From positions 85,457,888-85,521,887 of the forward strand of contig NC_084796.1 of the NCBI RefSeq assembly GCF_963169125.1: a stretch of 64,000 nucleotides of DNA, read 5' to 3'. The notes below the pieces were generated by a model, which worked only from the letters and a program-made list of their open reading frames with translations, was not told the DNA's origin and did no database searches. How positions within the stretch are numbered: position 1 is the first letter of the stretch; every line of letters starts with the position of its first letter. This document shows positions 34,696 through 48,190 of this stretch, piece by piece. This stretch comes from Humulus lupulus (lineage: Eukaryota; Streptophyta; Magnoliopsida; Rosales; Cannabaceae). Made by a program: the position numbers and the translations under genes.

Positions 34696-37600
34696 GTCCT
34701 AGGTTTAAGGGTTCCTAAAGATTGGCTGTACATGTACATTCACTGCTAAAGACAAGCTCGACTTAGGGGTTTGTAATTGATTATATGAGACTATATGTTT
34801 AAGTTTTTGATTGAAATATGAATGTATTATGTTGTATGACAATATGGAGCATGAGAACTGATAGGGCTTGGCCCTTGACTGTTGTGTGATGAGATTGAGG
34901 CGTGCTAGTCAACATTGCTTTTGCATGTGAATGAATATTTGGATAATGGTTTGCATACTGATTGTATGTAGTTAACTGCCTTAATCGAATTAATATGTTG
35001 TATATATTTATTGGTATGTAGGAAATTATACGCGGTAGCAATAAAATTTGGTAGCTAAATGCGTAGAATTGTGGATTAGTGTTTATTATGCTTTATGTGT
35101 GCATGATTATTGTGGTTATTTGGACCTGGTTGTGGATTGGTTCGAAGTGTGAACCTCAGGGCTGAGTAGTTTAGTCAGCAGTGGCGGATGAATTCAAATT
35201 GTTTGCGCCCTGAATGGTTAAGTGGGTTTGGCATTGTATTACAGGGGATTGCAGATGATAGTCGGGGTTGGAAACCTCAATCTGCCCCTGAAAGTCGCAG
35301 CAGATGTTCGCTAGTATGTGAGTAAGCTGTGGGGTTTAATAGCTGAGACTAGATGGCAGAGCATCAGACTTTTATGGAGAAGTAGCTACTTTGTATACTT
35401 TGACAGTGAGGTTACCAGTGTTGGTTTCATATAAGGATACAACCATATAAGAGTACGATATGGAAGGCTTAAAGGCGTTATCCTCTGGTCTGAGGAAAGT
35501 TTGGGTTGCCTAATGATTGGTCAGTGGATAGGCAAAGGTAATTCCATCCCTGGTTATATGAAGATGAGAGGTAACAACTAAGGAGTTGCGCTAAGTATTT
35601 GTGTCAGAAGGATGCCTAGAAATGGTACTCAGACCGAGATATTGGCATGATGGGTTGGAAAGAACTCAAATGGTGATTTGATAAAAAAAGGTTATAAAGA
35701 CATAGTTTGAGCTGTAGAGACTATTAGGCTTATAAGCTTGAGTTGGAATGATAAGGTAATGACAGTGTATGTCAATGAGTTTTGTGAGTTGGGTAATTCA
35801 TTTTGGGAAATTGATACAGGTGGGTGTAGCTGGGAATGATGACCCATGTAAGGATTAAACTCTGGAATGGTTCAGGGCGTCAGGGCCGCTCCAATGTATG
35901 AGATCTTTGTCTGTATTTTGACATCAGGGAGGGCCATGTTATTTGAGATTTTTGGAATGAGGTATGGTGCATGAATATCGTAGGGCAAGAGATGTAAATG
36001 ACAGTATTTCCATTGGTGGAATTTAGTAAGGACAGATTCTCAGTAATCGAAGCAGAAGAACCCCAGATGGTGCTATGGCACTTAGTTTTGACAGGAAGGG
36101 GTCTGATTTACAAGATAGTCGTCAGGACAGTGATGGGAACCAGTGAGGTTATTTAGTATGCACCTGAGGCAGGAGACGCTACTTGGAAGGATGTCAGGTG
36201 AGGGCACGACTTCTACATGAAATGATTCGATATGTTAGGATGGATTTCCCATGATCAGGGAATGGAAGACTAGAATGCCTTGTTACATTCGAAGCCTGAG
36301 GCTAGTTCCTCGGAGACGATCAGTTGACTAGATAGTTCACGTTTTTGGTTATATAACGAGCTAGAAGAGTTCGGTGTTGAGAATGTCCCAAGAAAGATTC
36401 AGACATAGAGAATATGCCTCAAGGACTGTGTGAGGGGCTGAAGATATTAGTGTTTGTTGAGGAGGAATTAGAAACTTCTGGAAGAGGAATTGGAATACAA
36501 GTAATAGAGAGGTTCGTGGTGAAAGAAATAGAGCTTGTCATATGGAAGCCTTTACATGAGTTAGAGTGAGAGTTAATTTGTTATGAGACAACCATGGATT
36601 GTAGGGGATATCATTTGGAGTACTTCAATTGGACTGAATGGAAACTAAGTTGACCAGTAGGGATTCAGATAGGTATACAAGGAAGGATTGGGTGCGCTTC
36701 AGGACTCGGCTATAGATAGGTTCGGTATTAAGGACATTGTGGAGGATGATAATGGTTTGACAGAAATAATTGCTGAAGCAGTCGAAGAAGTTTGACCTCA
36801 GGGTGAATTAGATAGAGCATCGTATTGTGGGAATTGTTGGCATCATTAGTTAAGGATGAAAAGTTTTAATGTCGGTTACAAGACAGGATAGTGTCTCTAG
36901 GAATTGGTCTACGATCTGGTTATTACCAGCTGGAGATCAAGGAAAGAGACATTTTAGGAATTACTACTTGTACCAAGTGGGGTGTAATGAGTGGGTAACA
37001 AAGGTTCTTAACTGATTCAAGCTTCGAAAACACAGGTAAGTTCTACAAGCAGAAAATACAGGAATAGTGTGGACACGTCACCTTCCCGTTTATTGGCGGT
37101 ATGTTAGGCTACTCGCCAGTTAGAAGTGGAATGCGGATGACTACTACGTTGATGAGGTCGATACTAAGGAAGCAGGGTCACAGATAAAGCTCCATGAAGT
37201 GTCAGTTTGGTCTCGCTAGGGGTATTCAGAATAACGCTACATGAAGAAAAGGGGACAGGTATGAAAAAATTTGATCTGAAGCCACAGAGAAGCTACTGAA
37301 GAATGTCTAAAGGATAGGGAGCACAACAAGACCGGTAAACGCGTCATCTAATATATAAGTATCTTCGCAGGCAGCTACATCAGAGAATAGAAGGACAGTA
37401 AAACTTGAAGTTAGGCTGAGTGGATAGTGTCAGATCAGAAGTTCAGAAGACAGAGTGAGGATCGATTAGTTCTTGGTGATGCAGGAATATGCGTGTTATG
37501 GAAGAATACAGAAGGGTAGCATAAAGGACCTAACTTTTGATAAAGATATGAAACTGTGAGGGGTGCATCACAGGTTGAGATGCGCCCAAGCACGGACTGG

Positions 37601-39156
37601 CATGAGGATGGATCGAGCCTCACGGGAGGTAAAAGAATGGGAACATGGTCGATATACATGGAACGTTAAGTTGGCAGTGTATGCATAGTGTAAGGTATTT
37701 GGGTGTTCAGTCATTTGTAAGAAGGATAACCTTGGGACAAGGATTTAGTGAAACGTAATGGATGGATGGTTGATGTTAGAAGTCCTCGACTGTATGAGGA
37801 GGATATTTAATTGGAGGCAGTTCTCTTACTTAGGAGGTGTATGTCACTTGAACAGAGTGCCGCAAACTTCAGTGGAACGAACAAGATAACGATTGAGATT
37901 GTTATAGCATCAGTATGTGGTGATGAACATATACGTATTCCTTTGGACAATAGAATCCAGAGTGATGGTTTTGTGGAGTCGGGGAATAACCCTATTAATG
38001 TAATACGAGTTAAGGTACAAGGATCGGATGAGTAGTCCGATGGGAATTGGGCGTGGAGATGAGGATTCTAAATGGATATCGTTTCACCCTCTAGGGTATA
38101 TTGTACCAGGAGGTTTGAGCGGGTGATAGAATTTAGTATGCTTGAATATTTAAAGGTAAAGTGATATGGTGGTGGATCATAGGAATGGACCACATTAGAC
38201 TATAAGTAAGGTAATTGGACAGGAAAGGTTATAACTCGGCTGAATGAGTTAGTGTAATTTGGTTCGTATGAACTAGTAATGGGACAGGGCATTGATAATG
38301 CTAAGTTGAGACCCTATAGTTTTCCAAGTTTTGGAAAGGAATTAGAGAATGAAGAGAACAGAGTGGGAATCTGTAATTACTAATTGATTGCAGATGGAAT
38401 AGCGATCCGAAGGCTTAACAGTTATTTTAAGGGATTAAGCGTTAAGTGTGCGAATATTTTTTGAGATATTAAGGAAGGTGTAATCCTTCGATGGAATAGT
38501 CATGGTGATGAATACTAGAGTACAGTTAAGGTGACATGGCATAGGACATGGTAAGATAAAAGCAAGGAGTACTATGTGAAGTAAAGAATTGAAAGATAGT
38601 GGATACTACGGTTCAGTATTGGTTCAGAGGAAAACCAAAGAGGTTGTTGGAATTCTTAAGGCAGGAATGTCTGCCTATTTGAAAGGACATAAGAACTTGT
38701 AAACTATTAACTTGGGAATATGAAGTTTCAGGATGAGAGATTTGAATCTCTCCAAGTTATGCAGCAAGGAATAGTATAATATTCTAGGAAAGAAAGGGGG
38801 TTCTGACTCCTGATTCGACAGGAATTCTGAGGTTGTACCAAGGGTTAGGTCAGGGGCCTATAAGCTGATCTCACCCTGGTAGAGGTGATGACTCATAAGT
38901 ATTTCTGGTATCGATGATAAGACAATGAAGCAATTTTTGTGAACTAAACAGACTCTGGAGTTTCTCAGATCTGATGTGCAAGCAAAAGTTAAAGAAAGTA
39001 TAGTTATCAGGCAAGATCTTGTGGAACAAGATTGTTGCTCACGTTGAGTGTTATCAAAGATTAAGAGTAAAGGCGTTGGACCTTGGGAATTATAGTCAGA
39101 GGTATGAGGTTTACTATCTGATGTGTTCGAGTAAATTTCGAGGATGAAATTATTAT
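34696..39156 (+). mobile_element. Internal region of C2, no functional gene
   Basis: About 4.4 kb without a usable frame. Near 36909-36985 a relic of RT is seen (G-Y-x-Q-L-x-I-K-E-R-D-I in a broken frame). The last 40 bases resemble the gypsy pol end with A-A-A-T-T-T-C-G-A-G-G-A-T-G-A-A at about 39132. Blocks match C1's internal region in the same decayed form. The 74-codon frame at 37811 matches nothing I know and is probably chance. Confidence 0.75.
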
Positions 39157-39170
39157 AAGGAGGGGATAGT
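39157..39170 (+). other. Polypurine tract of C2
   Basis: AAGGAGGGGATAGT, identical to the tract of C1. Confidence 0.88.
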
Positions 39171-41485
39171 TGTAACGACCCAAAATTACTAATAAGACTT
39201 AAGGGCCTTGATTAGTGTGCCAGGAGGGCATAGTTGGAGGTTATGTGAATTAATGGTGGGAAAACATTTTTATGGGTATTGGATAAGCATGTGGGCCCTG
39301 TTTGGCTGGTAAGGGCATAATTGTAATTTTGGCCCGTTAGGGCATAAACGTGATTATTTGTGATAAACTGTTGAGACCACATTATTATGTGGATATATGT
39401 ATTTGTAGCTTTCGGCACGAGGCGATCCTAGGGAGAAAGTAGTGGGAAAGTCACAACGGGACCCGATACTTGACTTGGGGCAAGTCAAGGGGTATCTCGG
39501 GTATTAGGTGGTTATTTGGATTATCGGGTTATGGAAATAAATAATTGGAGATATATTTGAGGTTAGGAAGCCTAGGTGGGAATACCGAGGAAATTTTATC
39601 ATTTTGCCCTCGGGGACGTTTTTTGTACCCCGAGCCTTAAGGTAACCTTAGAGACTAAGTTAAATAAAACAAAACATAGGAATCATCCATAATTCACTAA
39701 ACCGACCCAAGACACCCTCTTCTCTCTCTCTTTTTATCTAAGTCATACCAAGGGGAATTTGGAAGAACAAAGCTAGGATATGGGGCTCTAGAACTTAGAG
39801 ATTGTTCAGTGTCAATTTGTGGATTCAAGCAGAGCTAAGGTAAGCAATAAACTGTGATTTTAGTTATCTACTTCTGTGATTATTGGCTGGGTTTCAAGTT
39901 CTTTTGGAGGTGTTGAAGTTGAAGATTGAATTTTGGGTTTGATGAGTTTAAAAGCTAGAGTTTGTTAGGTTTTGCTGTTGGAATCACAGTGGAACTTATG
40001 GGATGAATAAATTAAGTTGTTAGATTGATTTAAGGGGTGTTTACCTTGATTTTGGTTGTAAAAATGGTGGATTTTCTGTGTTCGAAGGGGTCAGGCTGCG
40101 GCTCAGTTCTTGGTGTACTGCGGCCCTTCGAAGTAGATGGAGGCTGAGGAAGAAGAGCGGGCCGCGACATGGGGTATGCTGGGCCACGGACAATGTCTAT
40201 TTTTGGGCAAGGCTAGGCCTCTGGTTGGAGGCGGGCTGCGGCATGGAGGGCTAGGGTCGTGGCTCTTAAGGGCATTTTTGGCCTTTTGGAATTTTTAAGC
40301 GCAGAAATCTAACCTAGGGTGCTCGAGATCGATCCCACTACCGTGTTTGGTGGAATTCGATGTCCCGGAGGTTAGAACTCTATCCAGAAACCTTCATACC
40401 ATAATTGATTGAATCCTTTATCATGGTTGTGACTAGGTATACGCTTGGGCTCAAGGCAGGATCATGCTCGGGGGTGGTCTTTCTTAATCAAAGCGCTTGG
40501 AATTAAATGTAAGAAAATTGCACCCGTTTATGTGGATAGGACGGGACTAAATGTTCCCTAAATTTGTATGCACTGTTATATGATTGTGATAAACCACGTG
40601 AATATGTTGGGACTAAGAGCGCCCTATAATTGTATGAATGTCATGAGGTGGTATCATGCCATGGGGACATGTGATGAACGACCTAAGGGTGCCGGAATCG
40701 ATACTTGCGCAGAGGGCGCGGCTCAGCCACTGTTAGCTGAGGACAGCTTATTAATCACTGAGCTCGGTTAAGCTGGCCGGAGTCAGTGGGTATAACACTT
40801 GGATTGGCCTAAGAAAGCCATAGACAGTGGATTAAATAGAGGGTGCGGCCTACGGGCGTCAACCCTAGTTGTTGCTTGGCATGTATACCATTTTTAATTT
40901 GATGTATATGATATGCTGAATATCTAGAAACTAGATTGTTGGTTATTGCCTGATGTCCTGGATTGAAAGAATGCTATGGTTTGCTGGGTAATTGATTAAT
41001 GTCTTGTAAATCATTTGGTTATGCTCTGTGAATTACTTAGTTACTGATACTGATTATGCTATGATATTGTGCTTTCTTGATGGGCCTCAGGTCACGGGTG
41101 CTATGTGGTGCAGGTAAAGGCAAGGGTAAGATGAGTTGACCATGAGTTGGAGAGCTCTGGGGGCAAAGTGTACATTGTCAGATGCTTGGCCTCCACGGTC
41201 GAGGGATTGTACAGGGACGGAAACCTAAAACGTGTATTTTTCCATTAGAGTGGCTTTGATTGTTTATAACATTTGGAGATTCTGTAGTTATGTTATTTGA
41301 ACCCTGATTTGGGATCCCATGTACCAAACATTTATTTTAATGAAAATTATTCATTTAGAACTAAAATATTTTAAACCTAACCGGTTTATGTCTCTAGATT
41401 CACATTTTTATTTAAATGACTTGATTAGCAAGTCTCACACTATTTCAAACACAGTGTAACAGTCTTGGTTATCCAGGGCATTACA
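39171..41485 (+). repeat. 3' LTR of C2 (2315 bp)
   Basis: Same length as the 5' LTR and roughly 96 percent identical over the part compared by eye. Ends GGGCATTACA before AGGTC. Confidence 0.95.
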
Positions 41486-42650
41486 AGGTCCAACTAAAAA
41501 GAATAATCTAATAAAATTATGTCCAACTTAGGTAAATGGGTCTTAACAATTCGAGCTTGCATGGAGGAGAGTTGGGTTCAGTATGTCGGACCCACTACTA
41601 AGGCTCCTTGAGCCCCAAAAGACATGAATTTGAACCTTCGTTTTATTAATTGTTATTCAATTGATTAAGCCAAATCTAGTAATCCAAAACGGGTCTTCAC
41701 AAGTGGAACCACCCATAAGAGAGGAATTTAAACTTTACATGTTCAATTTGGCCCAAATAAAACCTAATATTTTATAAAAGTTTTATTTGAATTTTTCGAC
41801 ATTTTTCAAAACAAAAATGAGTCATCATTATACTTATATTTAAAGCCCAAATGCAAAAAATAACTTAATAATGATGCTAGATATGTTAATTTTCTTATTA
41901 ATTGGATGGGACTAACATGAAAACCTATATGATATGTTACACAACTTTATGCATCATTACATTTATTACCAAAATAAATAAATCAGTTGCTAAAATAAAT
42001 AAATAAATCAATATCTAAAACAATTAATTGAGTTATCAAAATTAATTAATTTATTAATTAATTAGCATAAAGTTTTTTCCATTTAAAAACTTACCATATA
42101 ATTAATCAAATATAAAATTAATTTAATTGTCATTAAAGAAAATATTTCAAATTTATTTTAAAATTGGATACTTAGATATTACTTTAGCACAATAAAAACA
42201 AAAAATATCTTAAGTAACTTTTATATTATATATATAAACATATATACAATTTTAATAGATACCGTTATTTTTTAAAACAATATTTATATATATATTTTTA
42301 AACATCTGTATAAAACAAAAAAAAATTAAAGTTATCAATTTTTTTTTACGTAAACCCTCACTAGGTTTTATATATATATATATTATTCACATTTAAAAAT
42401 GGCAGCCGCCAACTACCAAAAAAAATTGTGCAATTTTTCAATGAGCATTTTACCAAGCACCAATTAATATCTCAAAATGCATGAAAAATATGACAACTTA
42501 AATTGGCCATATGACACATAAACATTCAAAATATTCATATCAAATTTCATGTACCATCAAATTAAACTTTTAAAATTAAACATGTCAACAAACGCATATA
42601 ATCATGTATTCTTAACATTTAGATCTAGGCAACCTGGCTCTGAGGCCAAT
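41486..42650 (-). other. 5' leader of copia B (non-coding)
   Basis: AT-rich, with runs of TATA dinucleotides near 42222-42300 and 42371-42382. It continues the copia B sequence broken at 32365. No gene seen. Confidence 0.65.
42637..42648 (-). other. Primer binding site of copia B (altered)
   Basis: On the minus strand TGGCCTCAGAGC, two bases off TGGTATCAGAGC, two bases after the LTR. This identifies the right-hand LTR as the 5' LTR. Confidence 0.8.
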
Positions 42651-42816
42651 TGTAGGACCATGGAATTTAAATCTAGATGCATGCTTCCTAATATTTTTCC
42701 AAACACATAATAGAAACATAGAATAACATGACATACATATGAACATCAGATTCGTAAATTAACATAAACACAAAAATGTAGAAACTTACGAATACGCAGC
42801 AGAACTGGAACAACTC
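42651..42816 (-). repeat. 5' LTR of copia B, inner part
   Basis: The 166 bp next to the primer site; the rest is at 59492-61124, beyond A3. Matches 13139-13304 of the 3' LTR. Confidence 0.93.
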
Positions 42817-44779
42817 TGTAATGACCCGACTATTTCTAAGACCTCGAACCATTATAAACTACTATGACATAGCTACTAATTTGAATACATACATAAGAAA
42901 TAACATAAATATATTTAAAACCCAAAATATTGTACAAAATACAAAATAAAGTATGAAATATAAAATGTGGTATGGGATCCCATTGTTATAAAACATAAAA
43001 CATAAACTTTAATTGTTTAAATACTAAATGCAGAAATACACCAAAACATAATTTAAAAGACTTAAACAACGTCATCCTCAATCATCACGGATTCCATTCA
43101 TCCTCAACACACATGCCAAGCTGCAACGAATCCTTCCCGCCTTCCATGTTCATTTTCCTGCATCAAGCTAAAAATAAAGGAATGAGCCTAATATCCAGTA
43201 AGGAAAATCTACTAACAACATATATCATAAATCATAAACATAAGACTATATCATAAATATATACTATAAAACATATGACTATAAAAACGTATATCATATA
43301 GAACTAAAATATTAATGGCCATTAACTCATTAACATGGCATGTGATAAAACCATCTAGGTCCTCTGCCTACTAATCGACGTAGGTTAGATCACACTATAG
43401 TATATGATAACCCATCTAGGTCCTCTGTCTACTAATCAGGGTAGGGTAAATCATAAAACTAAACCATGAAATGATAAAAATTCTTGGGGCTTGCTATCTA
43501 AGAAAGTCATATGCCCAAGCGACTACAACATAAATTATACATATACATATCATACCATAAAACATAACATAACATAAACATATAAACACATATAATCTAA
43601 CCTATTTTCCTTACCAAAAACCAGGATATGGAGACAAGAACGGGATTTGGAACACTCCTAAAACCAACAGTAAACCATGAGTTTCTAAAGAAAAGAAGAT
43701 GAAGAAGAGAACTAAACCATCAAAGAAGAAACTTACTGAAAAGAACCTTAAGTTTCAAGAAACTTAAATACCTAACCAAGAATCATAAACAAGAGTTAGG
43801 ATCTGAAAGAAAATAAAAGAAAACTAAAGAACTATGAAAAACTGAACTTAAGGATAGGAATACCTTGGTTGAACTAGAACCCGATCTACACCTCGATACT
43901 GAAATAACTATATATCTTTCTTCCCAAGTGTTTAGAAAAGCTTAGATTGGAAAATATTTTTAACCCAAAACCCAAGTGTTTCTCTCTATAGGCTCTGAAC
44001 AATGCTTGAAGAATGAAGGAAATGGCTGAGTACTAGGTCCTATTTATAGAGTTCAAGGAGTGAAACTAACCCCTTTTAATTTGAATAAATAAATGAATAT
44101 AAAATGAAAAAGATTTGAATTTTCGTTCAACAGATGCCCAGAAATCGGTCAAAATTATTCAAAGGCAGGTCCAAGTGGTTAAGGTTATTTTCAAATTTAA
44201 AACCACAACTTTCAAAAAAATAAGTGCCAGGGGCGACATATTGCCTACCCTAGGCGATATATCGCCTAGACCATTTTCCCGAGCCCCGTTTGTTTGTTCT
44301 TGCAAAGTCGACGTGTTTTCCGTATCTCCCGTAGGTGATATATCGGCATACATTGATATATCAAACATGTATTTGTACTTTTTCAACATATTTTGAATTT
44401 ATTAAACAACTTTGACTGATTAACATGTTATCCTAACAGCTGCTGGAAGGTTCTAGAGCTTCTAGATCTTTCTTTTACTAAATTATTTACGTAAAACACT
44501 TAAATTCTTAAATAAACATGATTATGACAAGTGTCATATTCTTAATAATTCTATCTAAACCTTAGGTTATAATAAATAATATTTCTAGGACCATCAATAT
44601 TAATCAAACCTTATGTTATATTTAATATTTTTAAACTATAGGTTAAACTTATAAAATCCATAACTGTTGCTATGATTTTCCAACTAAGTCCTGGCTTGAA
44701 CCAAAATCTACGGAAACTAACATACTACAAACTACTACTACTACTACTATCCAGCTAAGTAAAATTCGGGGACACTACA
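42817..44779 (-). repeat. 3' LTR of A3 (1963 bp)
   Basis: Minus strand start TGTAGTGTCCCCGAA, end GGGTCATTACA. Palindrome at 44255-44264 and a decayed partner at 44234-44243, 21 bp away. The 93-codon frame at 44115 is chance. Confidence 0.95.
44040..44049 (-). promoter_or_regulatory. TATA box in A3 3' LTR
   Basis: CTATAAATAG on the minus strand. Confidence 0.55.
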
Positions 44780-44790
44780 ATTCTCCCCTA
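44780..44790 (-). other. Polypurine tract of A3
   Basis: Minus strand TAGGGGAGAAT immediately before the LTR start. Confidence 0.88.
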
Positions 44791-46330
44791 CTTAAAGGAA
44801 TTTTGTCCCCGAAATTACTTACCAAATAATTCCAGATACCATGCTAGGATGTCTTCCTCCAACTTCGATGTTGCCTCCCATTCTGAACTATTACTCCATA
44901 GGACCTTGACTATTGGAATACTCTTAGATCATAATTTCTTCATCCCTCTATCTAGGATGCTAACCGATCGTTCCTCGTAACTCAAGTCTTTCTGGAATGC
45001 TATCGTATCATACTTGAGGATGTGAGATGGGTCTAACACATTTCTACGCAACATCGAGATGTGAAATACGTTGTGGCTATCTGCTCGAGCTGGCAGTAGG
45101 GCTAATGTATATGCAACTGTTCCCACCTTGTCCAATATCTCAAAAGGACCTATAAACTGGGGACTAAGCTTGCTCTTCTTCCCAAACCGCTTCACACCTT
45201 TCATAGGAGATATCTTTAAGAAGACTTGATCTCCGATTTTGAATTCCACATCACGTCGCTTGGCATCCGCATAACTTTTCTGTCAACTCTGAGCAGCGAG
45301 CATACACTTTCTAATCAGCGTTACTGCATCCTGAGCCTCTCTAACAGCTTCGAGTCCAAGAAGTTGCCTCTCTCCTACCTCGTCCCAATGTAACGACGAT
45401 CGACACCTCCTTCCATAAAGTAACTCATAGGGTGCCATCCCGATCGTTAACTGGTAGCTATTGTTGTAGGAGAACTCTATCAGTGGCAAATACATACTCC
45501 ATGATCCTCGGAAATCTAGTACACAAGCGTGCAACATATCTTCTAAAATATGTATGGTACGCTCGGACTGATCGTCGGTTTGAGGATGAAATTTCGTACG
45601 AACACTTAACTTGGTACCCATGGCTTACTGCAAGCTTCCCCAAAATCTCAATGTAAACACCGATCCTCTATCGAATACTATGGTCTTGGGAATTCCATGC
45701 ATTCATACTATTGCCTGAACATAAATGTCTGCGTACTGGTCGGCAGTGTACGTAGTCTTGACAGGCAGGAAGTGAGCTGACTTGGTTAGTCTATCTACCA
45801 CTACCCAAGCCAAGTCGTGCTGCTTATTTGTTCATGGTAAACCTGTCACGAAGTCCATGGCTATATCTTCCCACTTCCATTCTAGAATACTAAGTGGTTA
45901 CAATAAGCCTGCAGGTCGTTGATGTTCCGCTTTCACTTGCTGGCATACGTTTTTCTTCATTCTCGGCCACCAATATTGTGCTTTAAGGTCGTGAGTCATC
46001 TTGGTCGGCCCTGGGTGAACTGAGTATGGAGTATTGTGTGCCTCTTCTAAAATCTTCATCTTAATCCCATGGTCGTTTGGCACGCATACCCGATCCTTAT
46101 ATCTCAAGAACCCTTGTCCTGATATAAAGAAATATGTGGCCTTGCCTTCTTTGACTGCAACTATGTGGGATACTAATGTGTCATCATGCTCTTGCCTGAT
46201 CCGTATACCTTCTAATAGACTTGACTGGATGGACAAGTTAGCCAGTTGACCGATGACTACTTCTATTCCAGCATTGATTAGCTCTTGCTGGTGCAGCTTT
46301 TCTATTCTGGATATTGCTGCTAGATTCCTG
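44791..46330 (-). pseudogene. A3 integrase and chromodomain-like tail (broken)
   Basis: Minus frame 46236-45898 has the zinc-domain start (H-N-T-P-Y-S-V-H-P-G, then Y-W-W-P-R-M-K) but jumps from K-N-V to C-Q-Q-V-K-A-E-H-Q-R-P, so a dozen or so residues with the first cysteine of the HHCC finger are missing. Stops interrupt the core at 45897-45622. Frame 45621-45283 contains F-H-P-Q-T-D-D-Q-S-E-R-T with the last catalytic glutamate. Frame 45249-44929 holds the C-terminal GPY/F region (F-I-G-P-F-E-I-L) and H-N-V-F-H-I-S-M-L-R. Beyond a stop, the bases at about 44915-44830 read V-K-V-L-W-S-N and a W-E-A-T block, like the short chromodomain of Tekay elements that is thought to guide insertion to heterochromatin. 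Confidence 0.88.
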
Positions 46331-47813
46331 TAACTCTTCCTACTTAGCGCATCAGTAACTACGTTTGCTTTTCCTGGGTGGTATAGGATTTTGCAGTCAT
46401 AATCCTTTGCTAATTTTAACCTCCTGCACTCCTCATATTGAGCTCCTTCTGTGTGAAGAAATACTTTAAGCTCTTGTGGTCCGTATAAATCTCACACCGC
46501 TCTCCATAAAGATAGTGGCGCAAGATTTTCAATGCAAAGATCACCGCTGCCAACTCCATATCGTGTGTTGGATAGTGTTGCTGTATTCCTTTCGGTGCCT
46601 TGAGGCATAGGCTATTACTTTGTCATTTTGCATCAGCACACAACCCAAACCTTGCTTCGACGTGTCACAATATACTACAAATTTGTCATTGGGTGTCGGT
46701 ACACAAATTACTGGTGCTAAGCATAACTTATCCTTAAGCAATTGGAAGCTCTCTTCACATCTATCTATCTAGTTGAACTTCTACTGTTTCCGGGTCGGGT
46801 TGGTAAGAAGAGTGGCTATCTTAGAAAAGCCTTCTACAAATCTCTGATAATAGCCTGCTAGCCCGAGAATACTTCTAACCTCTGACGCATTCTTAGGTCT
46901 TGGCCAATCCTTCACAGCCTCTACCTTAGCTGGGTCTACAACAATTCTGTCTTTGGATACTATATGGCCGAGGAATGCTACTTGAAAGCCAAAATTCGCA
47001 CTTCTTGAACATGGCATAAAGTTGATGCCCCTTTAGTCACAACATGGTCATTCTTAAATGTTCCTCGTGCTCGACTTCGTCCTTGGAGTACACCAAAATA
47101 TCATCAATGGGCACTACGGGGAATTGGTCCAAGTAATCCTTGAAGACCCGATTCATTAAATCCATAAATGTGACTGAAGCGTTGGTAAGACCAAAAGACA
47201 TAACTAAAAACTCGTAATGTCCATATCAAGTTCTGAAGGCTGTCTTAGGAATATCCTCTTCCCGTACCTTGAGCTGGTGATACCCAGACCGTAGATCAAT
47301 CTTTGAAAACACGGTCGCTCCTTGGAGTTGATCAAACAAGTCGTCTATCCGGGGTAGCAGCTACTTATTCTTAATTGTCACCTTATTCAGCTCGTGGTAA
47401 TCTATACACATCTGCATGCTTCCATCCTTTTTCTTCATAAATAGAACTGACACTCCCCATGGCAGATGGCTTGGTCTAATGAAACCCAAATCCAGGAGTT
47501 CTTGTAGCTGTGTCTTCAACTCCTTAAGTTTGGTAGGTTCCATCTGGTGTGGTGCCTTTGAGATAGGCTTAGTTCTCAGTACTAGGTCGATTATGAAGTC
47601 TATTTCCTGAGTTGGTGGCAACCCTGGTAAGTCGTCAAGGAATACTTCTGGGAATTCCTTTATAATGCGGACGTCTCCAAACTTTAGTGGTGTTTCCTTT
47701 ACCACATGCATGACGCTGGCTAAGAATGCGTGAAATCCTTTTCCTATCACCCTCTGAGCTTTGAGAGATGAAATAAGCGGTGTTCGTAGCCTGAAACTTT
47801 TCCCATTAAGCAT
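46331..47813 (-). pseudogene. A3 reverse transcriptase and RNase H (broken)
   Basis: Minus frame 47813-47361 carries the protease-RT linker and RT start: [42 protein letters not shown] follows. RT continues to about 47100 with the active site P-I-D-D-I-L-V-Y-S (complement of 47086-47112); both aspartates are present but the aromatic residue before I-D-D is proline. The frame 47017-46781 carries F-L-G-H-I-V-S and [10 protein letters not shown]. RNase H is visible at 46741-46541 (F-V-V-Y-C-D-T-S-K-Q-G-L-G-C-V-L) and in fragments to about 46331. Confidence 0.9.
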
Positions 47814-48190
47814 AGTCTCTGACCGTTAGGAGTCTCGAACGTCAATTGCTTGCGTCTACATTCGATGGTTGCGCCATGCCTTGCTAGCAAATCCATGCCC
47901 AGTATTACGTCGAGGTCTTTGATCTCTAGCTCTATCAAGTCTCCTTCTAGTTCTACGTCCTCAATTTTGATCGGTACGCCTCGTACTATCCGTGATGATA
48001 GGACTACTTCACCTGAAGGCAATTTTGTCACAAACCTAGTTCTAAATCTTTCACAAGGTTTGTCTAATTTCTCTATCATTCCTAACGAGATATACGAGTG
48101 TGTTTCTCTCGAATCAAATAATACTGAACATATATTATTGAGGATAGGAATCTGAACTGTGACCACTTTGTTACTAGCTTCAGCTTCTCC
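47747..48190 (-). pseudogene. A3 aspartic protease (altered active site)
   Basis: Minus frame 48166-47747, in the same frame as gag after one TAG (48193-48191). The active-site segment, complement of 48089-48115, reads F-D-S-R-E-T-H-S-Y-I-S. Chromoviruses have D-S-G-A-T-H-S, so the catalytic aspartate is kept but G-A is changed to R-E, which would abolish the flexible loop. V-I-L-G-M-D-L-L follows near 47900. Confidence 0.88.

Larger units (their letters stand above)
32366..41485 (+). mobile_element. Non-coding gypsy-type element C2 (9120 bp), inserted in copia B
   Basis: LTR 32366-34680, primer site, 4490-bp internal region, purine tract, LTR 39171-41485, with AGGTC at 32361-32365 and 41486-41490. 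Both LTRs are 2315 bp and differ at 8 of the first roughly 205 bases. Despite that youth the internal region has no frame above 80 codons, which fits a LARD-like element moved by proteins made elsewhere. Confidence 0.92.

Noticed and set aside
37811..38035. 74-codon frame in C2 as a gene
   Set aside because: No counterpart in C1 and no similarity known to me; probably chance.
42151..42390. AT-rich stretch with TATATA runs as a MITE or origin
   Set aside because: No terminal inverted repeats or target duplication; it is continuous with the copia B leader.
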